Part shown: positions 10,001 to 18,097 of the stretch, in pieces
Numbering within the stretch: position 1 is the first letter of the stretch
How the letters are laid out: each line of letters begins with the position of its first letter
Assembly (NCBI GenBank): GCA_028279185.1
Contig: JANQSS010000226.1
Span: forward strand, 62,001-126,000
From: Saprospiraceae bacterium
GTDB taxonomy: Bacteria > Bacteroidota > Bacteroidia > Chitinophagales > Saprospiraceae
Direction of reading: 5' to 3'
Length of the DNA: 64,000 nucleotides
Notes under the pieces: model-generated
Told to the model about the DNA's origin: nothing
What the model saw: the letters and a program-made list of their open reading frames with translations, nothing else
Database searches by the model: none
Made by a program: the position numbers and the translations under genes

Positions 10001-10177
10001 TCTTCGACCGAAACGGGTTATATCGAGTTGTTCGACATGACTGGACGAGTCGTGAAGCCTTCAATAAAAATGGATGTAGAAGTTAAAGTACAGGGACTCG
10101 CCGCTGGTGTATACATAATAAAATTTACAGGGCATTGGGGGCAGTTTGGGCAGAAGGCCGTATTTGTTTCCGGATAA
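7085..10177 (+). CDS. Secreted Cys-rich repeat protein with T9SS sorting domain
   Basis: A 1030-residue exported protein. Residues 1-25 form a signal peptide ending in GFSQ. The body (about 26-950) consists of ten domains of roughly 90-95 residues that alternate between two types. Type A carries a VDCENDEFFVIIDF-like strand, GNGTDYGDF and an NCSDF/VDCD end. Type B carries DECTSDSTYR, SLPLTINNFP, a VCDNDNxNCC double cysteine and PTPQC. The order is A-B five times, and A2 and A3 are nearly identical even at DNA level. The last about 75 residues are a type A sorting domain (GYIELFDMTGRVV then GLAAGVYIIKF), so the T9SS exports it to the surface. The many Asp/Glu and paired Cys suggest a metal-binding, disulfide-stabilised stalk. 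I do not recognise the repeat family; function unknown. Confidence 0.88.
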   Translation: MKALRNPILIMAFGMFLLSHVGFSQNCVIDSMVAEIVDCQNDEFFVIIDFVHDGTSDSFRIAGNGTDYGDFAYDDIPITLGPLDANQTQYEFVVVDLVEMNCSDFVEVGIVECDSSDLCNLFDLTIEFDECTSDSTYRITVDFEHDNTGGLGFDLWANDEFFDFYAYSSLPLTINNFPLGPGTVNFLTVCDNDNLNCCTEAEWPTPQCGSSADCDIRDIEIEVVDCENDEFFVIIDFIYENTSDSFRISGNGTDYGDYSYNDVPVTLGPLTQDLTQYEFVVTDLGFPNCSDFIELGIVNCDTTVVCDIFNLEVEFDECTSDSTYRVFIDFDFVNTNSDGFFFYINGEFIDFAPYDLLPLTINNFPVGQGMTNSFMVCDSDSSSCCGEIEWPTPQCGSVDECDIRDIEIEVVDCENDEFFVIIDFIYENTSDSFSIAGNGIDYGDFSYTDVPITLGPLAENQTEYEFVITDLGFPNCSDFIDLGIVDCDTIGACAIFELEVEFDECTSDSTYRITIDFEHENTGGLGFDLWANGDFFDFFSYSSLPLTINNFPLGPGMTNFLVVCDNDNPNCCADEDWSTPQCGDICEIGPLTIEEFECDSFEFYLEVDFDFVNVSDSFKIVGNGSQYGIFNYNDVPIVLGPLSVNAVYNELIVMDLGNPDCMRFTQLDVDCASNLLCGLSELDIEVGDIVTDSTFELTFTFDYQNTSDSFHAFSGNMYVGTFAYADLPITIEEFPSRDLPYELLRVCDMTFMDCCVVVEFMVGDGSDCQISDPVAEVAECAGDSVFVFVDFVVQGGSSAGFEIIGNGYHYGEFDYDDLPVLISFTYTPGDFVDLIIRDLINENCLNYTFIDEVDCDPECAISDIEIDSIICTSDTTYSFILDFEYEGTGGLGFDIWANGTHLGFYNYGSLPVTIEDFLPTGVQIDQFLVCDNDNPNCCEDFNIPTPQCISGLHNPDDRVNLEIRSTPGNLFISSTETGYIELFDMTGRVVKPSIKMDVEVKVQGLAAGVYIIKFTGHWGQFGQKAVFVSG

Positions 10178-10482
10178 TAACCTGAATTCTGCAAGCGCCT
10201 GCAGTTCAAAGAGGTGTCAGTAGAATTGACTTGTGGAGAAAATGTGTCAAATGTGGTTAGTAATTGCCATATCATACGCATCGCGGTCATTACATTTTTG
10301 ACTAGCATCTTATTTTCTGCGACACAATCATCCTACCTATAAGGGAGACCGAATCTTACTCAGTCAATTACGGAATGTTAAAAACGTTGCTTTTACGTTG
10401 AAATTCTAGTATATTTAGAATGATATGCTGTAAGACATGCTGAAACAATAAGCGTGTTAGTAGGTTAACTTAATTTTTAGTT
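10178..10482. other. Intergenic region, nothing recognised
   Basis: About 305 AT-rich bases between the repeat protein and a small lipoprotein. A short near-palindrome with CTGCA/TGCAG arms lies just after the stop codon near 10193-10208 but is not followed by a T run, so it is not a convincing terminator. No promoter consensus was found. Confidence 0.35.
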
Positions 10483-10962
10483 ATGAAGCTTGTTCTAGCT
10501 ATTTTGACAATTGCATGTATTTCTTCTTGCCAACACCGCTCCTTAGTGCTAGAAGAAATTGAAGAAGAACGTTCCGAATTAAAATTTGGAGCCATCTATA
10601 TTTCTTGCGAATCACCAGCATGGGAATTTAATTTTGCAGATTTATTTCTATGTGAGCAAACTGAATCTGCTCCAATCGAATTAAATCCAGATCATGCATG
10701 CCCTATGTCTTCTATTCAAAGAGAAATAGGTGAAGTCACAATAAACTTCACAGATGATTATAGCCTTGGCAGAATGAAAATTGAAGTCGCCGAAAATGTA
10801 TTCATGGAAGATGAATCGGGAAACGTTGTTCGAACCAATTATGTGGACGACAATGAAGTGTGGTACATGTCTGAGCATGATGTTCGATTGAAGTTGTCGA
10901 TTGTCAACGCCTATGTCGGCGGTTGCTTCCATGAATTACTGCGTTGGGAAACGATGAATTGA
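10483..10962 (+). CDS. Small putative lipoprotein
   Basis: A 159-residue protein with a lipoprotein signal: a short hydrophobic stretch after MKLVLAILTIACIS and then a lipobox ISSC, which places the lipidated cysteine at residue 16. The mature part is acidic and contains several cysteines but no domain I recognise. It stands alone between two T9SS cargo genes on the same strand, separated by more than 200 bases on each side, so it is probably a separate transcription unit. In Bacteroidota such proteins lie in the inner or outer membrane leaflet; the residues after Cys (QHRS) do not clearly decide. Function unknown. Confidence 0.7.
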   Translation: MKLVLAILTIACISSCQHRSLVLEEIEEERSELKFGAIYISCESPAWEFNFADLFLCEQTESAPIELNPDHACPMSSIQREIGEVTINFTDDYSLGRMKIEVAENVFMEDESGNVVRTNYVDDNEVWYMSEHDVRLKLSIVNAYVGGCFHELLRWETMN

Positions 10963-11191
10963 GTATTGAATAGCATCGAGAAGGGAATATGGATCCTATT
11001 GGTTGATGTTTGAGACGTGCTTTAATTCTATTCTGCGATTGCTACGGGTGCTCATGTGCTTTTATCTTTCACCATCATTCAACTTAGATCCCACAAGATT
11101 CGACAAGCTTCAGCCAACAACGGTCGTGTACATTGAATACATATTTACTTGTTTTGTCCGTATTTTTGGGTATCGTTAATTGTTTAAAACT

Positions 11192-14100
11192 ATGAAAAGC
11201 GCTTTCTTTCGGATTACTCCTGTAGCATTATTGGTTTTTAATTTCGTTATTTTCTGTGAATTGAATGGGCAAAACGTGCACATTCCGGATTCGCAGTTTT
11301 ACCAGGCCTTGATCGAGCGATTTGTGGATGTCGATATGGATGGACAAATATCGGTAGACGAAGCGTCGCAAGTCCATCAATTGAACATCCGCAATGAAGA
11401 TATTAAAGACTTAACCGGAATCGAAGCATTTGCAAACTTAGATGTTTTAAACATATCAGAGAACCCAATAAGTCGTTTGAACTTGCCTGCCTCAATTGAA
11501 CTAGATGTGCTGAATATGAAAGGTACGCAAATCGAAGAATTGCACATAGAAAATTGGCAACGCCTCCATACGTTGGATGCGAGCTCATCCCCATTACTTC
11601 GACTGGTAATTCCTCCGGCAAATAACATTTGCAATTTATATCTTAATGACAATTATGCGCTAAAAACGCTTGTTATAGGCAATGCTTCAAAATTGGTAGA
11701 ATTTAATTCCACACCATTCCACACACCATATGCGCTTGATACATTGATTGTCGATTCCCTATTTCAAGATTTAGTAGTGCTCAACGACAATGTGAACCAA
11801 CATTTTGAATTACGCAATGTATTTAATATTTTACAAATTGAAAACAGATTTCCACCCAATGAGGAAGGCACTATGGTTATTGACAATGCACCACAGACTA
11901 ACTTGATACGTGTTCTTCGAAGTGATAGCGTCCATTTGTTTAATCTCCCCGCTCTGGAAGTCGCAATTTTAAATCAAATAGAAACCAGACTTCTTGATTT
12001 AAGTGATTTTCCATTGTTACACCATTTTTCAGTAACAGGCAATGTAGATTCGTTTATTGTGCAACATCTGGAAGGAATTGATGGAATTTCATTGCATGAG
12101 TTTAAATTACAATCTCAATACGTCGCGATCGAGTCTATGCCAAACCTTCAAGAATTGACGATCGGCGAAGGGAATATCCACCATTTGACTATTAGCAGTT
12201 TACCGAAATTGACTCGGCTGCGGATTGAAGTAAATCATGTCGAGCGATTTGAAATGAACGATGTACCCAAGTTGGAGTTTTTTGATAGTTCAGTGAATAA
12301 GATTGAGCATTTTGATCCAAACGATTATCCGATGTTGCGTCGAATTGATCTACATCGATGTATTGTTCGGACAATCGATATTAAAAACAATCACCAATTA
12401 GAAGTTCTGCGCATAACTAGTGATTCGTTACGAACACTTGACCTTTCCAGTATTTCGGAATTACGAGAATTGCTTGTTGGCAATGCCCCGTATTGTTTCT
12501 TGAAATTACGCCAATTACCAAAACTGGAAAATCCGGTTTTGCACAGGTTGCAAAAACTGGAATTCAATGATGGACTGGCCTTTTCTGTGTCGGATGAAAT
12601 AAATATTTCATCACTAATTTTGGATACCTTGGTTTTGGATAATATCTCTGATACTGGAAAAATCCATGTCGCGCATTTCCACCAGGATGTGTTTATGGTG
12701 ATTCAGAATAGCCTTCATGTAACTGAGATTGAATCACAAACAAATCGACATGTGTTGCATGTAATAAATCTTCCAAATCTCGATGAAGTACTTCTTTCAC
12801 AACTTGAGGAAATAAAATTAATAAATGTATCATCATTGCGAAAAATTCAAATTTACGGTGCGCCTGAGTTACAAACCATAAACTTGAATCCATCCGCATC
12901 GAATGCCCTGGAATATTTAGCAATTTGGAATACTGGTATGAACGCCTTACAAATAGATGCCTTGGACGTTCGGAAGTTGACTTGGCTTGATCTACATAAT
13001 AATAAATTGGAGGATTTTCACTTACGGGTTGCTCATCCCAACATGACGGTAGATTTAAGCGAAAACCTTCTTACAACATTTGAATATTCGGATGCCCCGG
13101 GCATTGTAAATCTAAGTTGTGATTTGTCTGATAATCTGCTCGAATATTTCATTTTACCTGATGTGGAGGGATTTACAAATTTTGAACTAGAAAATAATGA
13201 GCTAAAGGCCATATTTACCCGACAAGATGATTTGACCATGGGGTATAATGATAACCCCGATCTGTCCTATGTTTGTGTTGTACCGGAGTTGTTTCATTTT
13301 CATCAACTTTATGTGCGGATTGCGCTTGACTTGGTTAATTGCGTTGTGGATAGTACCTGCACTTTGGCTCCTCCCGCTCGATTTTCTACTATCGAAGCAT
13401 CGAGTTATTGGAAACTGACCAACGCAGACTCATGTGATAACCATCAATTTTTTCCTTTTGCCACGTATGACGTGTCAATTGATCAATTGGGATTCAGCCA
13501 TGTATTTTCGTCAAATGAAAATCCGACGAAAATACTTTTGTTCTATGAAGGAGATGTGGAAATCACCGCACAATGTCAGAGTCCGTTAAGTCAAAGTGAA
13601 TTCGTAGAAGAGCATCATATCGTGAGTGATGATGTGATTCAAACGTCTTTTTGTTTTGAGGTCGAAGATTATTGCGATATGGGTGTGCAAGTCGTCGGAT
13701 TTGATCGATTTTCTCCGGGGTTTGAAACACGATTTGATATTCTCGTACAAAACGTAGGGTCAATTGCCGCACCGGTCGAAGTCACGTTGAATTATAATGC
13801 AAATGTGCAACAGTATGATCACGCCGATATGCCTCCAGCAAGTGTTTCTGGTGATTTTATTACGTGGGATTTGCCCATGATAGAGGCTTTTGAAAATGAG
13901 AAAATATCCGTCTACTTTCGTCTGAATTCACCCATGGATACGCCACCGTTGAATGCTGGCGATATTCTTGAATATTCTGTGGAGATCGAATCGGACTGCT
14001 ACGATTCGGATTCCGAAAATAATGTTTCGAGTATTGAACTTCGGTTGACTAATTCCTTCGATCCGAATGATAAAACATGCCTCGAAGGTTCTGTACTGGA

Positions 14101-14728
14101 CGTTAGCCGAATTGGAGGATATGTGCATTACCTCCTGCGTTGCGAAAATACGGGGAATGCAGAAGCCACACATGTAACAATACGAGACGAAATTGATGAA
14201 TCAACATTTGATATTGGTAGTATTCAAATTGTCGACGCTTCGCACCCAGTTCAATTGAAAGTGGAGGGCAACGTGGCGTCGTTCATATTTCGCGACATAG
14301 ATCTACCTTTTGAAGATATGCACAACGATGCCTACGTTGTATTTAAGATAAAGTCCGGGTCAGCCTTGTCACAAGATGATGAATTACATAACACCGCTGA
14401 TATTTTCTTTGATTACAATTATCCGATCCGAACAAACACAACAGTCACTGTTTTTGAATTGTTGAATGGACGCTTTGAAACACCCGCTGACAACTACGTC
14501 GCATGCACGCCTAATCCTATTTGGGATGATGTCCGAGTTGAGTGCGCTTCGAAATTCGATCGGATGTCAATATTCACGCTTAATGGAAGATTGATTGCGA
14601 CAAAACAATACGCTCAAGGAGCTAATTTTCATCATTGGAATTTGTCCGATATTCCCATAGGTAATTACCTCTTGCAACTGACTTACAAAAATGAATCTGT
14701 AGGTCGCTCTACGATTTGTATTCATTAA
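11192..14728 (+). CDS. Surface LRR protein with DUF11-like region and T9SS sorting domain
   Basis: A 1178-residue secreted protein. Residues 1-26 are a signal peptide. A canonical EF-hand-like loop (DVDMDGQISVDE) follows at about 48-59. Irregular leucine-rich repeats run to about residue 710 with the L-x-x-L-x-I/L-x-x-N pattern (for example LDVLNISENPISRLNL and LTWLDLHNNKLEDF). After a cysteine-containing linker come two beta-sandwich regions typical of Bacteroidota surface proteins, the second with FDPNDKTCLEG, YLLRCENTGNAEA and NTADIFFDYNYPI, matching the DUF7619-type domain. The protein ends with a type A sorting domain (TPNPIWDDVRVE, then IPIGNYLLQLTY), so it is exported by the T9SS. The frame opens at a TTG (11180), but the ATG at 11192 gives a clean signal peptide. 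The likely role is adhesion or protein binding at the surface. Confidence 0.87.
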   Translation: MKSAFFRITPVALLVFNFVIFCELNGQNVHIPDSQFYQALIERFVDVDMDGQISVDEASQVHQLNIRNEDIKDLTGIEAFANLDVLNISENPISRLNLPASIELDVLNMKGTQIEELHIENWQRLHTLDASSSPLLRLVIPPANNICNLYLNDNYALKTLVIGNASKLVEFNSTPFHTPYALDTLIVDSLFQDLVVLNDNVNQHFELRNVFNILQIENRFPPNEEGTMVIDNAPQTNLIRVLRSDSVHLFNLPALEVAILNQIETRLLDLSDFPLLHHFSVTGNVDSFIVQHLEGIDGISLHEFKLQSQYVAIESMPNLQELTIGEGNIHHLTISSLPKLTRLRIEVNHVERFEMNDVPKLEFFDSSVNKIEHFDPNDYPMLRRIDLHRCIVRTIDIKNNHQLEVLRITSDSLRTLDLSSISELRELLVGNAPYCFLKLRQLPKLENPVLHRLQKLEFNDGLAFSVSDEINISSLILDTLVLDNISDTGKIHVAHFHQDVFMVIQNSLHVTEIESQTNRHVLHVINLPNLDEVLLSQLEEIKLINVSSLRKIQIYGAPELQTINLNPSASNALEYLAIWNTGMNALQIDALDVRKLTWLDLHNNKLEDFHLRVAHPNMTVDLSENLLTTFEYSDAPGIVNLSCDLSDNLLEYFILPDVEGFTNFELENNELKAIFTRQDDLTMGYNDNPDLSYVCVVPELFHFHQLYVRIALDLVNCVVDSTCTLAPPARFSTIEASSYWKLTNADSCDNHQFFPFATYDVSIDQLGFSHVFSSNENPTKILLFYEGDVEITAQCQSPLSQSEFVEEHHIVSDDVIQTSFCFEVEDYCDMGVQVVGFDRFSPGFETRFDILVQNVGSIAAPVEVTLNYNANVQQYDHADMPPASVSGDFITWDLPMIEAFENEKISVYFRLNSPMDTPPLNAGDILEYSVEIESDCYDSDSENNVSSIELRLTNSFDPNDKTCLEGSVLDVSRIGGYVHYLLRCENTGNAEATHVTIRDEIDESTFDIGSIQIVDASHPVQLKVEGNVASFIFRDIDLPFEDMHNDAYVVFKIKSGSALSQDDELHNTADIFFDYNYPIRTNTTVTVFELLNGRFETPADNYVACTPNPIWDDVRVECASKFDRMSIFTLNGRLIATKQYAQGANFHHWNLSDIPIGNYLLQLTYKNESVGRSTICIH

Positions 14729-15040
14729 ATGTGACTTTTGAATAGAAGTTTTTCATATCCATGGCAGCTTAATTAAAACGCTCATACCTTGATTAAGTAG
14801 CCTGCGGGTGTTTCGGTATCTTGTACATCTAATTTTTTTACGCAAAGTTTACAGAATGTGCAAATGGTATGGCGTGGCCATTACACGCAATTCTTTTTTA
14901 TTTGACTTCGATATACCGAATGACACAACAGCATCCATGACAATCGGCTTACAAGTGCAAGGACTTAACAACAATAGATTTGAAGATGCTTTTTGCGAAA
15001 TGGACATGAAGATTTATCTCAAATCACATCTACGAATAAA
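14729..15040. other. Intergenic region between convergent genes, nothing recognised
   Basis: About 310 bases between the convergent LRR gene and response-regulator gene. A forward open frame (14808-15047) exists, but its product has mixed composition, no recognisable motif and overlaps the end of the regulator gene, so I do not call it a gene. Confidence 0.4.
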
Positions 15041-15739
15041 TCAATAGACAAATCGATAGCCTACACCTTTAAGTGTTATTATCTGAACAGCGTCGTCTTG
15101 TTCAAAATATTTTCGGAGTTTTCGAATGTACACGTCGAGGTTTCGGGAATGGAAAAACGAATCGTCGCCCCATATTTTTTTCAATATTATCCGCCTATCA
15201 ACAACACCTTTATTTGATTGTAGAAGTAGAACTAATAATTCGTGTTCGCGATGTGATAGCTGCCTGATCTCATCTGCAAGAACTAACTCTTGTTTTATAG
15301 GATAATATGAAAATCTTCCAATGTTAATGGTCTGTTCTTCGACTATATTCGGTGTCGCATTTTGCGTCGTCATGCGAATCAAATTTTCAATTCGAGCATG
15401 TAGCTCTTGCATGCTAAATGGCTTTTTAAGATAGTCATTACCACCGCTCGAAAAACCCTCTACGACGTCACTGGCTGTATTTTTTGCGGTTAAAAATAAG
15501 ATAGGGATTTGATCATTTAGGGAGCGGATCTTTTTGGCTAACGTATACCCGTCCATTTTTGGCATCATAATATCCAATATGCATAAATCGTAAGTTGAGT
15601 TTTCATACAACTCAAACCCTTCCAAGCCGTCCGAGCCCGTTTCTACTCTATAACCTTTCGCAATCAAGCTTTCCGTAACTAATTCAGAGAGCACTTTTTC
15701 GTCCTCTACATACAGAATACGTGCTTTGCGAATACTCAT
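15041..15739 (-). CDS. OmpR-family response regulator
   Basis: A 232-residue two-component regulator. The N-terminal receiver domain has the acidic pair (VEDE, residues 11-14), the phosphoacceptor Asp56 in CILDIMMPKMDG, the switch Thr in FLTAKN and the lysine of LKKPF. The C-terminal half is a winged-helix DNA-binding domain ending in VQIITLKGVGYRFVY, where the recognition wing lies. Its start codon overlaps the stop of the kinase gene by 4 nt (ATGA), so the two are co-transcribed and translationally coupled. It probably binds the three TTAACC boxes in the divergent region at 17182-17218 and controls the GLPGLI and beta-barrel genes, and possibly its own operon; that target is inferred from position and box geometry only. 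Confidence 0.93.
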   Translation of the reverse strand: MSIRKARILYVEDEKVLSELVTESLIAKGYRVETGSDGLEGFELYENSTYDLCILDIMMPKMDGYTLAKKIRSLNDQIPILFLTAKNTASDVVEGFSSGGNDYLKKPFSMQELHARIENLIRMTTQNATPNIVEEQTINIGRFSYYPIKQELVLADEIRQLSHREHELLVLLLQSNKGVVDRRIILKKIWGDDSFFHSRNLDVYIRKLRKYFEQDDAVQIITLKGVGYRFVY

Positions 15740-17133
15740 CGGGGCAGTAAAATTTCAACCAGCATACCACCGGCTTTTTGATTGGAAACTGATATTGATC
15801 CTTTATGCAAATCCACCACTTTTTTAACGTATGCTAAACCTAGTCCATGACCTTTTACGTCATGAATGTTCCCTGTAGGAACACGATAAAATGGGTCGAA
15901 TATTCTCGAAATATGCCCTTCCGGAATGCCAGGTCCGTTGTCTGTGATTTCAATTAGCAAGGCATCTGATTGAGGGCGTAAATTAACTATTACATGCGGT
16001 GATGCTGGACCATATTTTAAACTATTTTCCACAATGTTTGTAATCATACCTTCGTATAAGACAGCGTCAAATACCATTTCGAAGGCATCCATTTCGGTGA
16101 TATATTCAATGTTGCCGTTATGCTCAGAGGCTAGGAATTTTAAATTGTCAAGTACCTTAGAGGTAAAGGAAATGACATCAATACGTACCTTGTTTAATGC
16201 ATCAGCTTGGGATTTACTCACTCCCATCAAAATACGCTCGACCAATTGAGTCAAGCGATTGAGTTGGTCGGCTGCGATTCCAGCGTACCGCTGAATATCC
16301 GTATGAAGTTTTTTGGATTGGATTGCTTCAAGGGCAAGGCTTGCCGTTGTAATTGGTGTATTTAATTCATGTGTAATATTTGCAATTAAGTCAGACTGAG
16401 CATCTGCCAGTATTTTTTCTTGTTTTAGATTTCGATAGAGAAGATAAAAGGTATATGCAGTCAGCAAAAGTAATCCCAGTGCAATTAATATTTCTGGTAA
16501 AATAGCCATGTATAAAAAACCTGTATAGCCATGAACCGCTACTTGCGCTCCAGTGCCAAGCGCTAAGTCGACGTACGGCGTGGAAGTGATTCCGGTCTCT
16601 ACAGGTAAACTATCGGAAGCTAAGAAAATAATATGCGTATTTTCTGGAACAGAGCGCTCCCTTGCCAATTCATCAAACGCTCCTTGAAGTAAGACGGACA
16701 ATTCCGTATTCAGGTCGCGCATAGAATCAACACCTGTAAACAGATTCAAGTATAAGCCTATAGACCCTGGTATTTTCCGTATTTTATTTAATTCATTACT
16801 TCTGAAGACAGGAAAATGAGAGCGTCGTCGAATACCATCATTCAATGTTTTTATTGTTACTTGTACAGAGTCGAGATCAACATGATGCTCGGCGTCCCGA
16901 AACAGGAATCGTCGACGGAATTTAGGAAGCGAAACAACGGTGTCTAATTCATTAAGCAATGTAGTCTCCACAGACCGTGCGGACATCATCATCATGTGAT
17001 CTATTTCACGTTGCAACTGTCGATTCTCACGTTGGTAAGATTGATATAACCAATGCCCCAGAAAGGCAACCAGTCCTATCATACTTGTACTCATGAGGAT
17101 GGCTATTCGTCGATATGCAAATGGCTGTTTCAT
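15736..17133 (-). CDS. Membrane sensor histidine kinase
   Basis: A 465-residue sensor with two transmembrane helices (about residues 9-29 and 213-235) framing a periplasmic sensor region of about 180 residues with no recognised ligand domain. The cytoplasmic part has a HisKA dimerisation domain with phosphoacceptor His in LIANITHELNTPITT. A HATPase domain follows, showing the N box (IVENSLKYGP), G1 (ITDNGPGIPEG), F box (IFDPFYRVP) and G2 (GHGLGLAYVKK). The frame opens with a TTG at 17136 directly followed by the ATG chosen here. It partners the overlapping downstream response regulator. The divergent neighbours encode a GLPGLI protein and an outer-membrane barrel, suggesting that the kinase senses an envelope condition. 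It resembles RprX-type kinases of Bacteroidota. Confidence 0.93.
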   Translation of the reverse strand: MKQPFAYRRIAILMSTSMIGLVAFLGHWLYQSYQRENRQLQREIDHMMMMSARSVETTLLNELDTVVSLPKFRRRFLFRDAEHHVDLDSVQVTIKTLNDGIRRRSHFPVFRSNELNKIRKIPGSIGLYLNLFTGVDSMRDLNTELSVLLQGAFDELARERSVPENTHIIFLASDSLPVETGITSTPYVDLALGTGAQVAVHGYTGFLYMAILPEILIALGLLLLTAYTFYLLYRNLKQEKILADAQSDLIANITHELNTPITTASLALEAIQSKKLHTDIQRYAGIAADQLNRLTQLVERILMGVSKSQADALNKVRIDVISFTSKVLDNLKFLASEHNGNIEYITEMDAFEMVFDAVLYEGMITNIVENSLKYGPASPHVIVNLRPQSDALLIEITDNGPGIPEGHISRIFDPFYRVPTGNIHDVKGHGLGLAYVKKVVDLHKGSISVSNQKAGGMLVEILLPR

Positions 17134-17181
17134 CAATATGGGCTTAAAATTAGATCGCTTTTTCTAATTTATGTGGGACTG

Positions 17182-17218
17182 TTAACCTTAATTAACCTTA
17201 ATTCTCGTGACATTAACC
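17182..17218. promoter_or_regulatory. Three phased TTAACC boxes, putative response-regulator operator
   Basis: TTAACC occurs at 17182-17187, 17192-17197 and 17213-17218, i.e. with centre spacings of 10 and 21 bp, so all three lie on one face of the DNA helix. OmpR-type regulators bind such direct repeats with about 10-11 bp spacing. The third box falls where the -33 element of the GLPGLI promoter would be (TAnnTTTG box at 17240), the position expected for an activator that contacts sigma. The site sits between the divergent kinase and GLPGLI genes. Sequence and spacing are directly seen; binding by the neighbouring regulator is inferred. Confidence 0.6.
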
Positions 17219-17239
17219 TAGCGTGCAGGGGTATTCTCG

Positions 17240-17247
17240 TAGTTTTG
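17240..17247 (+). promoter_or_regulatory. -7 promoter box of the GLPGLI gene
   Basis: TAGTTTTG matches the Bacteroidota TAnnTTTG consensus exactly, 19 nt upstream of the ATG at 17267. No good -33 TTTG is present upstream; that region is instead occupied by a TTAACC box, which points to activator-dependent transcription. Confidence 0.6.
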
Positions 17248-17266
17248 GGTCAAATAAATAAAAGAT

Positions 17267-18025
17267 ATGTTACGATACACTTTCTTATCCATTTTATTGT
17301 CAATTCTGTCTATGCCACTACTTGCGCAGTTGACAGGCGAAATTATCTATGAGGAAAAATTGAATCTTCACATGCGTATTCCAGAAGAACGCGCTGAAAT
17401 GAAAGAAATGATACCGGAATTTCGAACGGAAGAGATGCACTTGATCTTCAATGAGGAAGAAGCTGTCTATAAGAAATATGAAAACCCTGACGCCGTCAAG
17501 GATGAAGATGTAGATATGAGCGGCCGGGGCGGACCACGAATTAGAATGCGTGGCATGCGTTCTAACCAAATATTATATCAGGACTACCAAAATTTTGAAC
17601 GACTGGAACAACGAGAATTTTTTGATAAAAAATTCCTCATTTCGGGAGAGCCGCATACGTTTACATGGAAATTAACGAGCGAAACTAAGAATGTCGGAGA
17701 CTACACAGCTCACAAGGCAACGTTTTCGGATTCGATGCGGTCAATTGTGGCTTGGTTTGTTCCCGAATTAGCAGTACCACTGGGTCCAGGTGAATATGGG
17801 CAACTTCCTGGTTTAATTCTACATGTCGATATAAATGAAGGTGAACGCACGTTGACAGCTACCTCTATTGAATTACGTGATGTAGATGCAGAGGAAATTA
17901 TTAAACCAACCAAGGGTAAGAAAATGACAAATGAAGAGTTCCGTAAAATGGTTCGCGAAAAAATGAAGGAAAACGGAATGGGACAAGGAGGTCCACGTAT
18001 GCATATCAGAAGGCGACCTGGATAG
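17267..18025 (+). CDS. GLPGLI family exported protein
   Basis: A 252-residue protein with a signal peptide ending in PLLAQ (about residue 21) and the family signature YGQLPGLILHVDIN near residues 178-191, followed by a basic, methionine-rich tail. GLPGLI proteins are common in Bacteroidota and are typically encoded next to an outer-membrane beta-barrel of the OMP_b-brl_3 group, as here; their function is not established. A Gly/Arg-rich segment (GRGGPRIRMRGMR, about residues 85-97) and a similar Gly/Arg/His stretch at the end (GQGGPRMHIRRRPG) are unusual and could bind a polyanion or metal. It is transcribed from the TAGTTTTG promoter, divergently from the two-component system. Confidence 0.9.
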   Translation: MLRYTFLSILLSILSMPLLAQLTGEIIYEEKLNLHMRIPEERAEMKEMIPEFRTEEMHLIFNEEEAVYKKYENPDAVKDEDVDMSGRGGPRIRMRGMRSNQILYQDYQNFERLEQREFFDKKFLISGEPHTFTWKLTSETKNVGDYTAHKATFSDSMRSIVAWFVPELAVPLGPGEYGQLPGLILHVDINEGERTLTATSIELRDVDAEEIIKPTKGKKMTNEEFRKMVREKMKENGMGQGGPRMHIRRRPG

Positions 18026-18030
18026 TTTCA

Positions 18031-18058
18031 GAGTTAAAAAGCATTTAACTCCTTTTTT
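18031..18058 (+). terminator. Hairpin plus T run between GLPGLI and beta-barrel genes
   Basis: An 8-bp stem (GAGTTAAA at 18031-18038 with TTTAACTC at 18044-18051) with a 5-nt loop is followed directly by CTTTTTTA. This is a typical Rho-independent terminator but of modest, AT-rich strength. It lies in the 72-bp gap between two same-strand genes that normally act together, so it may be a leaky attenuator setting a higher level of the GLPGLI protein than of the barrel. Confidence 0.6.
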
Positions 18059-18097
18059 ATGCAGCACTTATAGTATAGGTCAATTAGATATTTAAAT

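Noticed and set aside
10193-10208. CTGCA palindrome as a terminator
   Set aside because: Short stem and no T run after it.
14808-15047. Forward open frame of 79 codons between convergent genes
   Set aside because: No motif, atypical composition and overlap with the regulator gene; no promoter seen.
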